From the NCBI RefSeq assembly GCF_014648675.1, contig NZ_BMRO01000017.1:1-64000 (forward strand): a stretch of DNA of 64,000 nt. The letters are read 5' to 3'. The notes under the pieces were generated by a model that was not told the DNA's origin, made no database searches, and saw only the letters and a list, made by a program, of their open reading frames with translations. The translations under genes and the position numbers were made by a program. Source of the stretch: Actinomadura livida. Its GTDB lineage: Bacteria; Actinomycetota; Actinomycetes; Streptosporangiales; Streptosporangiaceae. Below are positions 24,501-32,111 of the stretch, in pieces (position 1 is the stretch's first letter; every line of letters begins with the position of its first letter).

Positions 24501-25671
24501 GGGCATCGCCGGGCGACACGGACAGTTCAGGCTGCTCACCGGTCGCGAGCACCTTCATCCTGAGCGTCAGGCCGCCCCGGTCCTGGCGCGGGACGGGCAC
24601 CGGGGCCGGCTCTCCGCCCCGGGGCGATGCCGCCGCGGCGCCTCCACCGGCCGCCGAGAGCAGCGCCGACCGGCCGCGCGAGGAGACCTCCGCGCCACGC
24701 GGCACGTCCACTCTGGAGATCTTCGGCGGCAGCGCGCTGACCTTGGCCGGACGGCCGGTCAGGAACACCCGTCCGCCCGCCCCGGCCTGGACCCCGACTT
24801 GCCCTAGCACGCCCGTGGCCAGTTCCTTGGCCGGGCCGGGCCTCCCAGCCGATCGCCGCACCGAGACGCCGGCCTGGCCGCGTTCCATGAACACGACGCC
24901 GCCGTCCGCGTCGGCGGCGAGGTGGAAGGGCACGCCGCTCGTCTTGGTGAGCGGCGTGCGCCCGCCTCCCTTCGAGATTCGCACCAGGCGGTGGCCGTCG
25001 GCCGCGACGATCTTCCGCCCCACCGGGACCGCGGAGGTCACCTGCCCGGTCAGCACCGTCGCGGCGCCGAGGCGGCCGGTCACCGCGTCGATCCTGGTCA
25101 GCCGGGTCTTGCCGGCGTGGGACCCGGCACCGCCCTCCTGCGTGATCACGGCGTCCTCACCGGTGCCGCACCCGGGACTGAAGTAGGCCAGGGACGACTG
25201 GAGGGGCAGCTTGCGAACCGAGCCGCTCGCGAGGTCGACAACGGCGGTGAAGGCGCCCCGGGCGTTGAGCAGCGGCTTGTTCGTGAACGCCCGCGGCGCG
25301 TAGGCGACCACCGCGCGCTTCCCCGAGCCGGTGAGGCATGCATTGCCGATCCACTGATCGGCGTCGAAGCCGGGTTCGGAGAGCGTCGCGACGTTCCGCC
25401 ACGCATACCCGTTCTTCTCCTCGGCCACGAGAACGTGGAGGCCGGTGGAGTCTCCGGTCGTCGTCCATGCCCGGTCGCCCGATGATCGCCAGCCGGGCCC
25501 GAGCACCTTGTCGCGGCTTCCGGGAGCCACGGCCGGGGCGGGCGCGGCCGAAGGCCGGGGGGGTGGAGCGGGGGACGCGAACGCAGTGTCCACGGGTGCC
25601 GCGAGCGAGAGCCCCACGCCCATGAGGGCGGCGCACCATCCAATTCTGGTCCAGGGAGCCGGCGCCCTCAC
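21556..25671 (-). CDS. Large secreted protein: N-terminal propeller, transglycosylase-like and golvesin-like domains
   Basis: 1371 residues, GTG start after GAGGAGAACAAC. A Sec signal peptide (to about residue 33) is followed by a region with repeating beta-strand patterns (about 50-340, for example WRSSGDRAWTTTGDSTGLHV), a Pro/Ala/Arg-rich linker, then a lysozyme/transglycosylase-like fold at about 470-640: AAQESNL with the catalytic-type Glu, YYGLNLY, DCGYGITQRTDGM and ALWSYNSGFYPN. Around 860-967, PAQILVHLPDHYGYTHQATY and a following QRVKGNRWLSIGAFMF strand fit golvesin/xanthan-lyase C-terminal domains that bind glycans. The last 400 residues are unassigned. Cys pairs suggest disulfides outside the cell. 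Role: cell-wall or exopolysaccharide processing, or a delivered effector (inference). Promoter carries a SARP-type array. Confidence 0.85.
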   Translation of the reverse strand: MRAPAPWTRIGWCAALMGVGLSLAAPVDTAFASPAPPPRPSAAPAPAVAPGSRDKVLGPGWRSSGDRAWTTTGDSTGLHVLVAEEKNGYAWRNVATLSEPGFDADQWIGNACLTGSGKRAVVAYAPRAFTNKPLLNARGAFTAVVDLASGSVRKLPLQSSLAYFSPGCGTGEDAVITQEGGAGSHAGKTRLTRIDAVTGRLGAATVLTGQVTSAVPVGRKIVAADGHRLVRISKGGGRTPLTKTSGVPFHLAADADGGVVFMERGQAGVSVRRSAGRPGPAKELATGVLGQVGVQAGAGGRVFLTGRPAKVSALPPKISRVDVPRGAEVSSRGRSALLSAAGGGAAAASPRGGEPAPVPVPRQDRGGLTLRMKVLATGEQPELSVSPGDAPAGRKTSPVLGTSDARPRAVAAGSPTDPVESERTCSVPRNDPRNQAYQPTPRQVEWAVDQAVRGALTIQRPQNWKNLGMPAYTPQGLFPRAGLTGGGYIPAQVMLGVAAQESNLWQASRWVTPGETGNPLIGNYYGLNLYDSSPANDWDIDFSEADCGYGITQRTDGMRLAGREKPGETALPYQHQRAVALDFTANIASGVRLLEQKWNQTMAAGMRVNNGDPAKPENWFFALWSYNSGFYPNEGGPWGVGWANNPINPRYPADRAPFLSLTYADAKNPQWWPYQEKVLGWAAYPIEALEKAPDTYVPGYRAAWWNTDIYRLGIKPPAEMFCNSSNYCTPGAKYPNDLDEPEGPCSRRDLKCWFHQPITWKNCPAECGNEVLRFDPGYAYQPDQVNYPPTCTLNDLPSGSLVIDDVPDGTPTPAPNCGRPWSNAGAFTFDFAADSGGKYPSKIDLHQMGGGFGGHYYFGHTRDPDRPHLRVSGTWKLDREISGPAQILVHLPDHYGYTHQATYEVETARGTRKRTISQRVKGNRWLSIGAFMFDGRPSVKLSSVVGGATGDETIAFDALAVRPIKGTYVERTVDAVALFDETQNINTDSISSWFLNSPLETHQKLHDWGLETAGRVLALPTCDGTDEECAGPHMKSAMQTWRNQIITAGTDPLDHPPGQGIANWIHFANPYTDRPTSSSKPAHFDTDDTSYKIKASATVSFIRGEDGAIVDGSPYVEYDDRTADTVLPDFVQNTLRAIELDYGIDRPDLTYTTEDLNEHDGRRRTARPHSTGILPGRAYLPLHDQEPAPIVGGCVPANSVSGGSIGYRPMLGEAGPAAAMQAWIDTMSHDFRVHPNVTRVAREIYNLFFNRGATGSPFNMAAPVWQQLSFMVCADGTIHKNGGRPILRSSFMPDQYLYFEGKAINTDGEPVGSGPIINGNFRLFSRLPDGGTGIWDNPYGSCSGSGQSGNPWNIAPPGGAGTNPDSVHFCV

Positions 25672-25728
25672 GTTGTTCTCCTCATCGAAAGCACATCCCT
25701 ATTGGTGCCGTCACTGAGCGAAGCTAGA

Positions 25729-25770
25729 AAGTTATCCGGCCTTCTTGCGCGACACTTGCGCCGCACTTGC
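25729..25770 (-). promoter_or_regulatory. SARP-type heptamer array and -10 of the large secreted protein gene
   Basis: On the plus strand TTCTTGC (25742-25748), CACTTGC (25753-25759) and CACTTGC (25764-25770) are spaced exactly 11 bp apart with 4-bp gaps, the layout bound by SARP regulators. Read toward the secreted protein gene, a 7-bp gap separates the last heptamer from TAACTT (25734-25729), a plausible -10. That places transcription start about 50 nt before the GTG at 25671. SARPs normally bind about 8 bp from the -10, so geometry and neighbouring regulator agree. Confidence 0.65.
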
Positions 25771-26182
25771 AGGGGCGAAGCGCATTAACTGAATAATGGC
25801 TCTGACCAGCAGCTACCCGAGACCGGATTCGGCCAGACGACCGACAAGCGAGCACCCCGGAAGAACAAACCAGAGTGAGCTGTGATCTATCTCACTTTAG
25901 CGCCTTTACCTGTCACATAAGAGCCCGTATGAGCGCCGGCTAAAGGACTCCAGCCAGCGGAAACATCATCGGGCGCTTGAGAGTCGAGCCGTTTCTGGTA
26001 GCGGAATATTCACTCCGTGTCGAGTTATCTGCCGTTGACAGCCTTCCGCCCCGCTGGATACAAGCTTGGACGTCGGCAACTCGGAGACCCGCGGCCACCT
26101 CAGCGCTCGACTGCTGCCGAGAACGACCGACGTACTCGTCCATTTTCCTTGTCTGACGTTCTTTGTGAGCAGCGGAGCACAA
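25771..26182. other. AT-richer intergenic region before the lipoprotein operon
   Basis: About 410 bp with clearly lower GC than the rest of the window (for example near 25790-25930). It must hold the promoter for the rightward operon starting at 26183. I see no stable hairpin and no gene; frames crossing it have poor codon use. Confidence 0.5.
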
Positions 26183-27112
26183 ATGTTTCAGAAGACCAAT
26201 CTCCTCTTCCTTGCCTCGGCGGGGATCGCCTGCCTCGTTGCGTCCTCCGGTTGTGGGTCGATGTCTGCGGGAACGTCTGCGCGAACTCCGGTCGCGACCC
26301 CTACCCCGACGAGCATGGCGCAGCTCAGTTTTCCGTTGGACGCCTTTGCCCCTTCCGCAGCCCAGAATGCCCAGGAAGGCCAATTGTGGAGCCATATGGT
26401 GAATCTCTGCTTGCGAGAATTCGGCTTTCCGCCGCTGTCGTCGACAAACCTGTCGGAGTCCATCGATCAAGGCGTGCGGGTACGGCAGTACACCAAGACG
26501 CGCCGCTACGGGCTGTCCGACCGAGCCAGTGCCGAAGTGTACGGGTACGGAATGCCGAAGTGGGCACGGGGCAGCACCAAACCGCAATCCTTCGACGAGG
26601 TACCGCCGGAGCAGGCTCTAGTCCTCCGCGGCACACCCCGGGGCTCCGCCGACGTGCAGCACCAGAATCAATCCATCCCGGACGGTGGCTGTACGGGCGA
26701 AGCCACTAGAGCCATCGGCATCGATGACGGAGGCTCGTACCTCGCAGAAAGATTGCAGGCGAAGACATTCCAGCTCATGAGGACGGAGGCACGAGCGAAG
26801 AACGCCATCGAGCAATGGTCACGATGTATGAAGCGAAAGGGTTTCGACTACCCCGACCCCTGGAACGCGGGCAACGGATTCGGAGCCGCGGACGGTGAGC
26901 CCGGGCCGCCGGACTCCGAGGAGATCAAGTCAGCCGTCACCAGCGTCGACTGCAGTTTCGCGGTCAATCTCCCAGGCAAGCTGTTCGCCGTGGAGTCCGA
27001 CCTGCAGAACATCGAGATCGACAATAATGCTGAAGCTCTGAAGAAGGAGAAGAAGCGGGTGGAGTCCCGAGCCCGGCACCTGCAGTCATTGGTGCGGAAA
27101 CACGGTGGCTGA
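26183..27112 (+). CDS. Secreted lipoprotein of a MacAB-like export operon
   Basis: 309 residues from ATG 26183 (GGAGCACAA before it). Signal peptide LLFLASAGIACLVASSGC ends in a lipobox-type Ser-Gly-Cys. The mature part is hydrophilic with paired cysteines (VNLCLREFGF, GGCTGEATRA, WSRCMKRKGF, SVDCSFAVN) and a C-terminal coiled-coil-like helix (NNAEALKKEKKRVESRARHL). A WSxCMxxKGF motif recurs in actinobacterial lipoproteins encoded beside ABC exporters. The stop overlaps the next gene start by 8 bp. Probably an extracellular component of the exporter (inference). Codon use is less GC-biased than in flanking genes. Confidence 0.8.
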   Translation: MFQKTNLLFLASAGIACLVASSGCGSMSAGTSARTPVATPTPTSMAQLSFPLDAFAPSAAQNAQEGQLWSHMVNLCLREFGFPPLSSTNLSESIDQGVRVRQYTKTRRYGLSDRASAEVYGYGMPKWARGSTKPQSFDEVPPEQALVLRGTPRGSADVQHQNQSIPDGGCTGEATRAIGIDDGGSYLAERLQAKTFQLMRTEARAKNAIEQWSRCMKRKGFDYPDPWNAGNGFGAADGEPGPPDSEEIKSAVTSVDCSFAVNLPGKLFAVESDLQNIEIDNNAEALKKEKKRVESRARHLQSLVRKHGG

Positions 27113-28427
27113 CCTGATGAACCGGGAGACGGTATCCATTGCCGTCGACTCACCGACGGATCCGGCGACAAGGCGCACGGCTTCCAGGGAGCCGCGCTCC
27201 CCCATAGTGCGTCGCCAGCGGCTGATGCTGGGCGTGGCCTGTACCACCGCCGTGTTGTCGACCATGGGCTTGATCGCCTCGACCTGGGTGAGGTCGCCCG
27301 CCGAGATGGCGGCGCGGACGGGACCTCCCCCGGCCAGCGTGCTCACGGCTCCGGTCGAGGCGAAAGTACTCCAGCGCACAGTGATTCTTCGCGGCGAGTA
27401 CTCGTCCGTACGGTCGTTGACCTTCACGCCTTCGACCGTGCTGAGTCCTGACGGCACCGCAGGCCGCACAGACGGTGAGCTGCTGATCACCAGATCACTG
27501 AAGAAGGCCGGCGATCAAGTACGCCCTGGAATGTTGATCGCCGAGGTCTCCTACCGGCCGGTCTTTGCCATGCGGGGCAGGATCCCTGCGCTCCGTGATC
27601 TCGTCCAGGGAATGCGAGGACGCGACGTCACGCAATTGCAGCAGGCTTTGGCCGAGGCGGGTTACCGCCGTGGATCTGACCGGGAGGGCTACTTCGGCGT
27701 CGGCACCGCCGCCGCCTTGAAGCGGCTATATGAGAAGCTCGGCTACGCCGTTCCAACAGTGCCTGGCCGTACCAGCGCAATTGCCAAGAATGAAGCCGAG
27801 AAGGCGAGTGGACAAGATATCGGTGCCGCCGGGGGAGGGAAACGCGACCAGCTCGTCATGGCACCGAAATCTGAAGTGATGTTCGTGCCCTCCTTTCCTG
27901 CGCGGATCGTCACGGTGAGCGACTCGGTCGGCACGAAGATATCCAAGGATCTGCTCAAATTGGCGGTCGGCGGTGTGCGACTGATCGGCCGCCTCAACCC
28001 GTCTGAAGGTGACATCGTCGAACCCGGGCACGTTGCCGAGGTCCTGATCGAAGAAGATGGAAGCCGGCATCGCGCTGCGGTGGCCAAGGTCGGCGACCTC
28101 GTCACCCCCAAGGCCGGCAGCAAGATACGCCAACCGCCCTACATTCCGGTGACCTTCAAGGCAAAGGCCCCTTGGAAAGCGGAGCTCAACGGGAAATCCG
28201 CGCAGATCACGGTGACCTCTGCGGCCACGTCCGACGAGGTTCTCACGGTACCGCTGAGTGCTATCACGGCACCCGCCGACGGCAAGACCTCGGTAACCGT
28301 CATTACGGGGTCGGGTGAGAGACGCCGTGTCAGAGTGGCCGCCGGCGCGTCTGCGGACGGCTATGTCGAGGTTACCCCCGAAGGCGGCGACCTTCGGGAG
28401 GGGGACCAGGTTGTGGTCGGCCGATGA
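27105..28427 (+). CDS. Membrane-fusion adaptor (MacA/HlyD-like) with peptidoglycan-binding domain
   Basis: 440 residues from GTG 27105 (or 436 from ATG 27117). A membrane anchor (LMLGVACTTAVLSTMGLIAS, about 40-60) is followed by a biotinyl-lipoyl/barrel region (LTAPVEAKVLQRTVILRGEY). Inserted at about 160-200 is a peptidoglycan-binding segment (GMRGRDVTQLQQALAEAGYR, then YFGVGTAAALKRLYEKLGY). The C-terminal half (VMAPKSEVMFVPSFPARIVT, VLTVPLSAITAP) is adaptor-like. In Gram-positive bacteria such proteins link an ABC exporter to the wall. Fully overlapped with both neighbours: 8 bp upstream, ATGA downstream. Confidence 0.82.
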   Translation: MADLMNRETVSIAVDSPTDPATRRTASREPRSPIVRRQRLMLGVACTTAVLSTMGLIASTWVRSPAEMAARTGPPPASVLTAPVEAKVLQRTVILRGEYSSVRSLTFTPSTVLSPDGTAGRTDGELLITRSLKKAGDQVRPGMLIAEVSYRPVFAMRGRIPALRDLVQGMRGRDVTQLQQALAEAGYRRGSDREGYFGVGTAAALKRLYEKLGYAVPTVPGRTSAIAKNEAEKASGQDIGAAGGGKRDQLVMAPKSEVMFVPSFPARIVTVSDSVGTKISKDLLKLAVGGVRLIGRLNPSEGDIVEPGHVAEVLIEEDGSRHRAAVAKVGDLVTPKAGSKIRQPPYIPVTFKAKAPWKAELNGKSAQITVTSAATSDEVLTVPLSAITAPADGKTSVTVITGSGERRRVRVAAGASADGYVEVTPEGGDLREGDQVVVGR

Positions 28428-29104
28428 CACCCGTAATCAGTCTTGAGCGAATCAGCCACACCTATGCGGGGCCACCTCCTGTGACAGCGCTGCACGATGT
28501 GTCTCTCGTCGTGGAGCGCGGCGAATATCTCGCCATCGTCGGCCCTTCCGGCTCGGGCAAGTCGACCCTGCTCAACGTGATCGGGCTGTTGGACCAGGTC
28601 ACGATCGGACGCTACCTGCTGGACGGGGTGAACGTCGCAACCCTGAGTGACGCGGAACGTGCAGCCATGAGGGGCGGGCGCATCGGTTTCGTATTCCAGG
28701 CCTTCCATTTGCTGCCTTACCGCAGCGCACTGGAGAACGTGATGCTCGCCCAGCTTTACCGGTCCGCGCCACGGAAGGCGAGGCTTGCCGCCGCGCGAGA
28801 GTCACTCCGGAAGGTCGGACTTCAGCACCGGATGGAAGCAATGCCGACCCACCTCTCCGGAGGAGAACGGCAGCGCGTCGCCATCGCACGGGCACTGGCC
28901 AACCACCCGCAGTTGCTTCTCTGTGACGAGCCCACCGGCAACCTCGACTCCGCCACCGCCGGCACGATCCTCGACCTCCTGGACGAACTCAACAACGAGG
29001 GTCAGACCGTGCTGACCATCACTCACGATCCGCTGGTCGCCGACCGAGCGCAGCGCCTCGTGGCCATCCGGGACGGGCGGCTGACAGATGAGGTGGGCTC
29101 GTGA
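28424..29104 (+). CDS. MacB-type ABC transporter ATP-binding protein
   Basis: 226 residues. Walker [11 protein letters not shown]-loop [20 protein letters not shown], signature [15 protein letters not shown], Walker [14 protein letters not shown] and H-loop TITHD all match the LolD/MacB subgroup that powers mechanotransmission-type exporters. Start ATG overlaps the adaptor stop (ATGA), and its own stop overlaps the permease start. Expected to form a dimer bound to the FtsX-like permease downstream. Confidence 0.95.
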   Translation: MTPVISLERISHTYAGPPPVTALHDVSLVVERGEYLAIVGPSGSGKSTLLNVIGLLDQVTIGRYLLDGVNVATLSDAERAAMRGGRIGFVFQAFHLLPYRSALENVMLAQLYRSAPRKARLAAARESLRKVGLQHRMEAMPTHLSGGERQRVAIARALANHPQLLLCDEPTGNLDSATAGTILDLLDELNNEGQTVLTITHDPLVADRAQRLVAIRDGRLTDEVGS

Positions 29105-30396
29105 GGCTACGGCGCCGTCCCTGGCTGGTCGATGTCGAACCGTCTCGACTGTCCGTCCGCGACATGGCGGCGGAGGCTGCGGCGGGCATCGCCCAACGTC
29201 CCGGGCGCTCGGTGCTGACCACACTCGGCACGGTTCTCGGCGTCGGCGCCTTCGTCGCGATCCTAGGTCTCACGTCCACCGCTTCCGGCCAGATCAGCGA
29301 GCAGTTCAACGTACTGACCGCGACGACCGTCACCGTCAAAACGGTTGACGAACGGGGCTTCGGGGAGTCGCGGGGTGAGGGGCCGGCAACCGGCACCGAG
29401 CCCGTCGACAGCGCATTCCCACCCGATTCGGATGCGCGGATCACCCGGCTCAATGGCGTTGAGACCGCGGGCACCTGGCGTCGCGTGCACTTCGAGAGCG
29501 ATCCGGTGATCGCCGCGTCTCCCGAGGTGCGTCCCGGAAGCAGCACCAGCTTGGGAGGGATCAGTCCGGTGTTCGCGGCGTCGCCGGGAATGCTGCGCGC
29601 GGTCGAGGCGTCGGTCACCCGCGGGACGCCCTACAACGGGTTCCACGAACGGCGCGGGGAGCGCGTTGCCGTACTCGGCGCGACAGCCGCCCAGCACCTC
29701 GGCATCACCCGGCTCGACTCGCGACCCGCAGTGTTCATCAATCAGCAGGCGTTCACGATCGTGGGCATCATCGGCGACACCCGGCAGATGCCCGAGATGC
29801 TGGCGGGCGTCATCATCCCGCGCGGCACGGCCGACCGGCTCTACGGGCCCGCCTCCGTGGAGAGCTCGGAGGAAATGCTCATCAGGACCCGGCTCGGGGC
29901 CGCTGCGCTCATCGCCGGGCAGGCGCCCACCGCTCTCCGGCCGGAAGATCCGGGCCTGTTCACCGCGGTGCCCCCGCCAGATCCCCGCACTCTTCGCGAG
30001 AAAGTAAATCAAGACCTGACCGGTCTTTTTCTCGTACTCGCCGCGATCTGCCTCACCATCGGCACTCTAGGAATCGCCAACACGACTTTCGTTGCCGTTC
30101 TCGAGCGCAGGGCAGAGATCGGCCTGCGTCGCTCACTGGGTGCTCGGCCCAGACACATCGCCGCCCAGTTCCTCGCCGAATCGACCAGCCTCGGCCTGCT
30201 CGGTGGAATGGTGGGAACCTGTCTCGCCATCGCAACGGTGGTGGGTGTCGCCGTCGTTCAGGACTGGACCGCCGTGCTAGAGCCGGTCGCCGTACTGCCA
30301 GCGCCATTGATCGGCGCGCTGACCGGGCTCATAGCGGGACTGTATCCCGCCTTGCGTGCAGCAAGAATCGAACCTCAGAAAGCTCTCCGCCAATAG
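29101..30396 (+). CDS. MacB/FtsX-like ABC transporter permease
   Basis: 431 residues. Four membrane helices in the MacB order: one near the N-terminus (GRSVLTTLGTVLGVGAFVAIL), then a large extracytoplasmic domain of about 230 residues with ARITRLNGVETAGTWRRVHF and VAVLGATAAQHLGI, then three helices at the C-terminus (LFLVLAAICLTIGTLGIAN, LGLLGGMVGTCLAIATVVGV, LIGALTGLIAGLYPALRA) with the ERRAEIGLRRSLGARPRHI coupling segment. It completes a tripartite-like exporter with the preceding ATPase and adaptor. GTG start overlapping the ATPase stop. Confidence 0.93.
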   Translation: MRLRRRPWLVDVEPSRLSVRDMAAEAAAGIAQRPGRSVLTTLGTVLGVGAFVAILGLTSTASGQISEQFNVLTATTVTVKTVDERGFGESRGEGPATGTEPVDSAFPPDSDARITRLNGVETAGTWRRVHFESDPVIAASPEVRPGSSTSLGGISPVFAASPGMLRAVEASVTRGTPYNGFHERRGERVAVLGATAAQHLGITRLDSRPAVFINQQAFTIVGIIGDTRQMPEMLAGVIIPRGTADRLYGPASVESSEEMLIRTRLGAAALIAGQAPTALRPEDPGLFTAVPPPDPRTLREKVNQDLTGLFLVLAAICLTIGTLGIANTTFVAVLERRAEIGLRRSLGARPRHIAAQFLAESTSLGLLGGMVGTCLAIATVVGVAVVQDWTAVLEPVAVLPAPLIGALTGLIAGLYPALRAARIEPQKALRQ

Positions 30397-30552
30397 GGTG
30401 ACTCAACACGCCACGACCATTTATGGAGGTGATGGTTTCACCGCTCAACCAGGTAAGCGATACATGACCGAGCGATGGCGAAGCAAGTAGTCAAATGGGG
30501 TGAACAGAAAGAGTTCTTCTGACGGTGAAACGGCATCAAGAAAGGAAGCCAA

Positions 30553-31026
30553 GTGAGGTACACCATACGACGCCCACTCGCGGCCGCGGCTGCCGCTGCG
30601 CTGGCCATGGGCGGAACCATCGGCCTCGGGGCCGGCTCCGCGCAGGCCGGCGACACCCTGCAGATCAGTCAGTGGTCTTCCTGGGGGCAGCCCTGCGGCA
30701 CCTACCTCTGTCTCTACTACTCGCCAGGTCTGTGGAACGCGAGCTGGCGGCCTGATTACTACGTCGACCGGGACCTGAGCGGGAACAAGTTCTATGACAG
30801 CGGGTACTTCGGATCCGCCGGCAAGGGACAGGTCGTCAACGACAATGCGGCTTCCGCGGGGAACCGCACCACGAACTGCTTGCTGATCATCTGGCAGCAC
30901 AAGAACCTGATGGGGTACGGCAACTTTCTTCACCCCGGCTGGTCCGGCAACTTCATCGATGGCAGCCCCGCCGTGTTCCACCTGCGGAATGCCGGATCGT
31001 CCGTGGACATGCTGACCTGTAGCTAG
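30553..31026 (+). CDS. Small secreted protein, peptidase-inhibitor I36-like
   Basis: 157 residues, GTG start after AAAGGAAGCCAA. Signal peptide AAAAAALAMGGTIGLGAGSA, cleavage likely after QAG. The mature domain has GTYLCLYYSPGLWNASW and a second half with RTTNCLLIIWQHKNLMGYG, consistent with the beta-gamma-crystallin-like I36 family (Streptomyces metalloproteinase inhibitors). Four cysteines could form two disulfides. It lies 156 bp after the exporter permease and is followed by a strong terminator, so it may be the exported cargo or an independent secreted protein. Confidence 0.75.
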   Translation: MRYTIRRPLAAAAAAALAMGGTIGLGAGSAQAGDTLQISQWSSWGQPCGTYLCLYYSPGLWNASWRPDYYVDRDLSGNKFYDSGYFGSAGKGQVVNDNAASAGNRTTNCLLIIWQHKNLMGYGNFLHPGWSGNFIDGSPAVFHLRNAGSSVDMLTCS

Positions 31027-31037
31027 CCGCGATCGTG

Positions 31038-31079
31038 CGTAAAGCCGGTTGGCCGCGAAGCGATCCGACCGGCTTTACG
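31038..31079 (+). terminator. Terminator after the I36-like gene
   Basis: CGTAAAGCCGGT and ACCGGCTTTACG form a perfect 12-bp stem with an 18-nt loop, 11 bp after the stop codon, then TTCTCG. Marks the right end of the export/secreted gene set. Confidence 0.8.
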
Positions 31080-31211
31080 TTCTCGATAGCAGGTCACCGG
31101 TAGGCACCGACCGCCGTGACCAATAGGCGTACACAGTTCACCCCGCGGCCGGCGCAGCGGCACCGCAGCGCCGTGTCGTCGCCGTCCGATACCGTGTCCG
31201 TTGTACAGTGC

Positions 31212-31384
31212 ACGCGAATAAGGAGTCGCTTACAAGTCGCGTTTGAAAGGTGTCCGCCGATGGGCCGCTCACCTGGGCTTTCACCCCGGAGAATCCCGCG
31301 CCAGGACCGCTCCCGGCAGACCGTCGAACGCATTCTGGAGGCCGCCACTCGCGTTCTGTCCGACCGCGGCTACGACGGCGCCTC
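31212..31384 (+). repeat. Direct repeat, right copy (promoter plus start of the intact TetR gene)
   Basis: Matches 17953-18125 at 166 of 173 positions. Here the TetR gene continues intact past the repeat. The upstream flank at this copy differs completely from that at the left copy, so homology begins precisely at ACGCGAATAAGG. Confidence 0.95.
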
Positions 31385-31877
31385 CACCAACCGGATCGCC
31401 AAGGCCGCCGGGATCAGCAACGGGTCGCTGTACCAGTACTTCCCCAACAAGGACGCGATCGTCATCGCGGTGCTGGACCGCTTCGCCGACCGGCTCGCCG
31501 ACCGCCTCGGCGCCGAGATCGAGGCCACCATGCGCCTGCCGTGGCAGGAGGCGGGGCGCGCGCTGCTCGACGTCCAGATCCGGCTGTTCGAGGAGAACGC
31601 CGACCTGCTGCGCATCATCGTGGAGCAGATCCCAAGGCTCGGGCCGTTCGACAAACTCGCCGCGCTGCAGCGCCGGCTGACCGACCTCGTCCGGGTCTAC
31701 CTGCTGGTCAACCGGGCCGAGTTCCGCGACGACCTCGACGTCGAGGCGACGGTGTGGATCCTCGCCGAGACCGTCGGACTCCTGTCGATCAAGTACGTCC
31801 TGGACCGGCCGCCCATCCCCCACGACCGCATGGTGGACGAACTCGCCGACCTGGTCATCGGCTACATCCGCGGCTGA
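31260..31877 (+). CDS. TetR-family transcriptional regulator
   Basis: 205 residues from ATG 31260. N-terminal helix-turn-helix RILEAATRVLSDRGYDGAST and NRIAKAAGISNGSLYQYFPN with the following KDAIVIAVLDRF is complete. The helical ligand domain contains LLRIIVEQIPRLGPFDKLAAL. The promoter carries the nested inverted repeat also found at 17953, so it probably represses itself and perhaps the MpaB operon next to the other copy. Downstream of it is the betaine-synthesis methyltransferase gene on the same strand after 234 bp. Confidence 0.94.
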   Translation: MGRSPGLSPRRIPRQDRSRQTVERILEAATRVLSDRGYDGASTNRIAKAAGISNGSLYQYFPNKDAIVIAVLDRFADRLADRLGAEIEATMRLPWQEAGRALLDVQIRLFEENADLLRIIVEQIPRLGPFDKLAALQRRLTDLVRVYLLVNRAEFRDDLDVEATVWILAETVGLLSIKYVLDRPPIPHDRMVDELADLVIGYIRG

Positions 31878-32111
31878 CCGCCGCGCCACATCGCAGCGCC
31901 GCATGTGGTGACGATCACATCACCTGAAAGCAAGATCTATCGCGCCCACCCCTTATCTCAGGCCGTGCGCATGGCTAACGTTCGCCCTGTCTGTCCTGTC
32001 CGCCCCAATTTGTCACCCTATGTCACGATGACCGACCCAGCGGTGACCACCGTACGTCTCTCCGGAGCCGCGTACCGTCACCGGGAAGCTCGTTTCACAG
32101 GAGGCAGTCCG

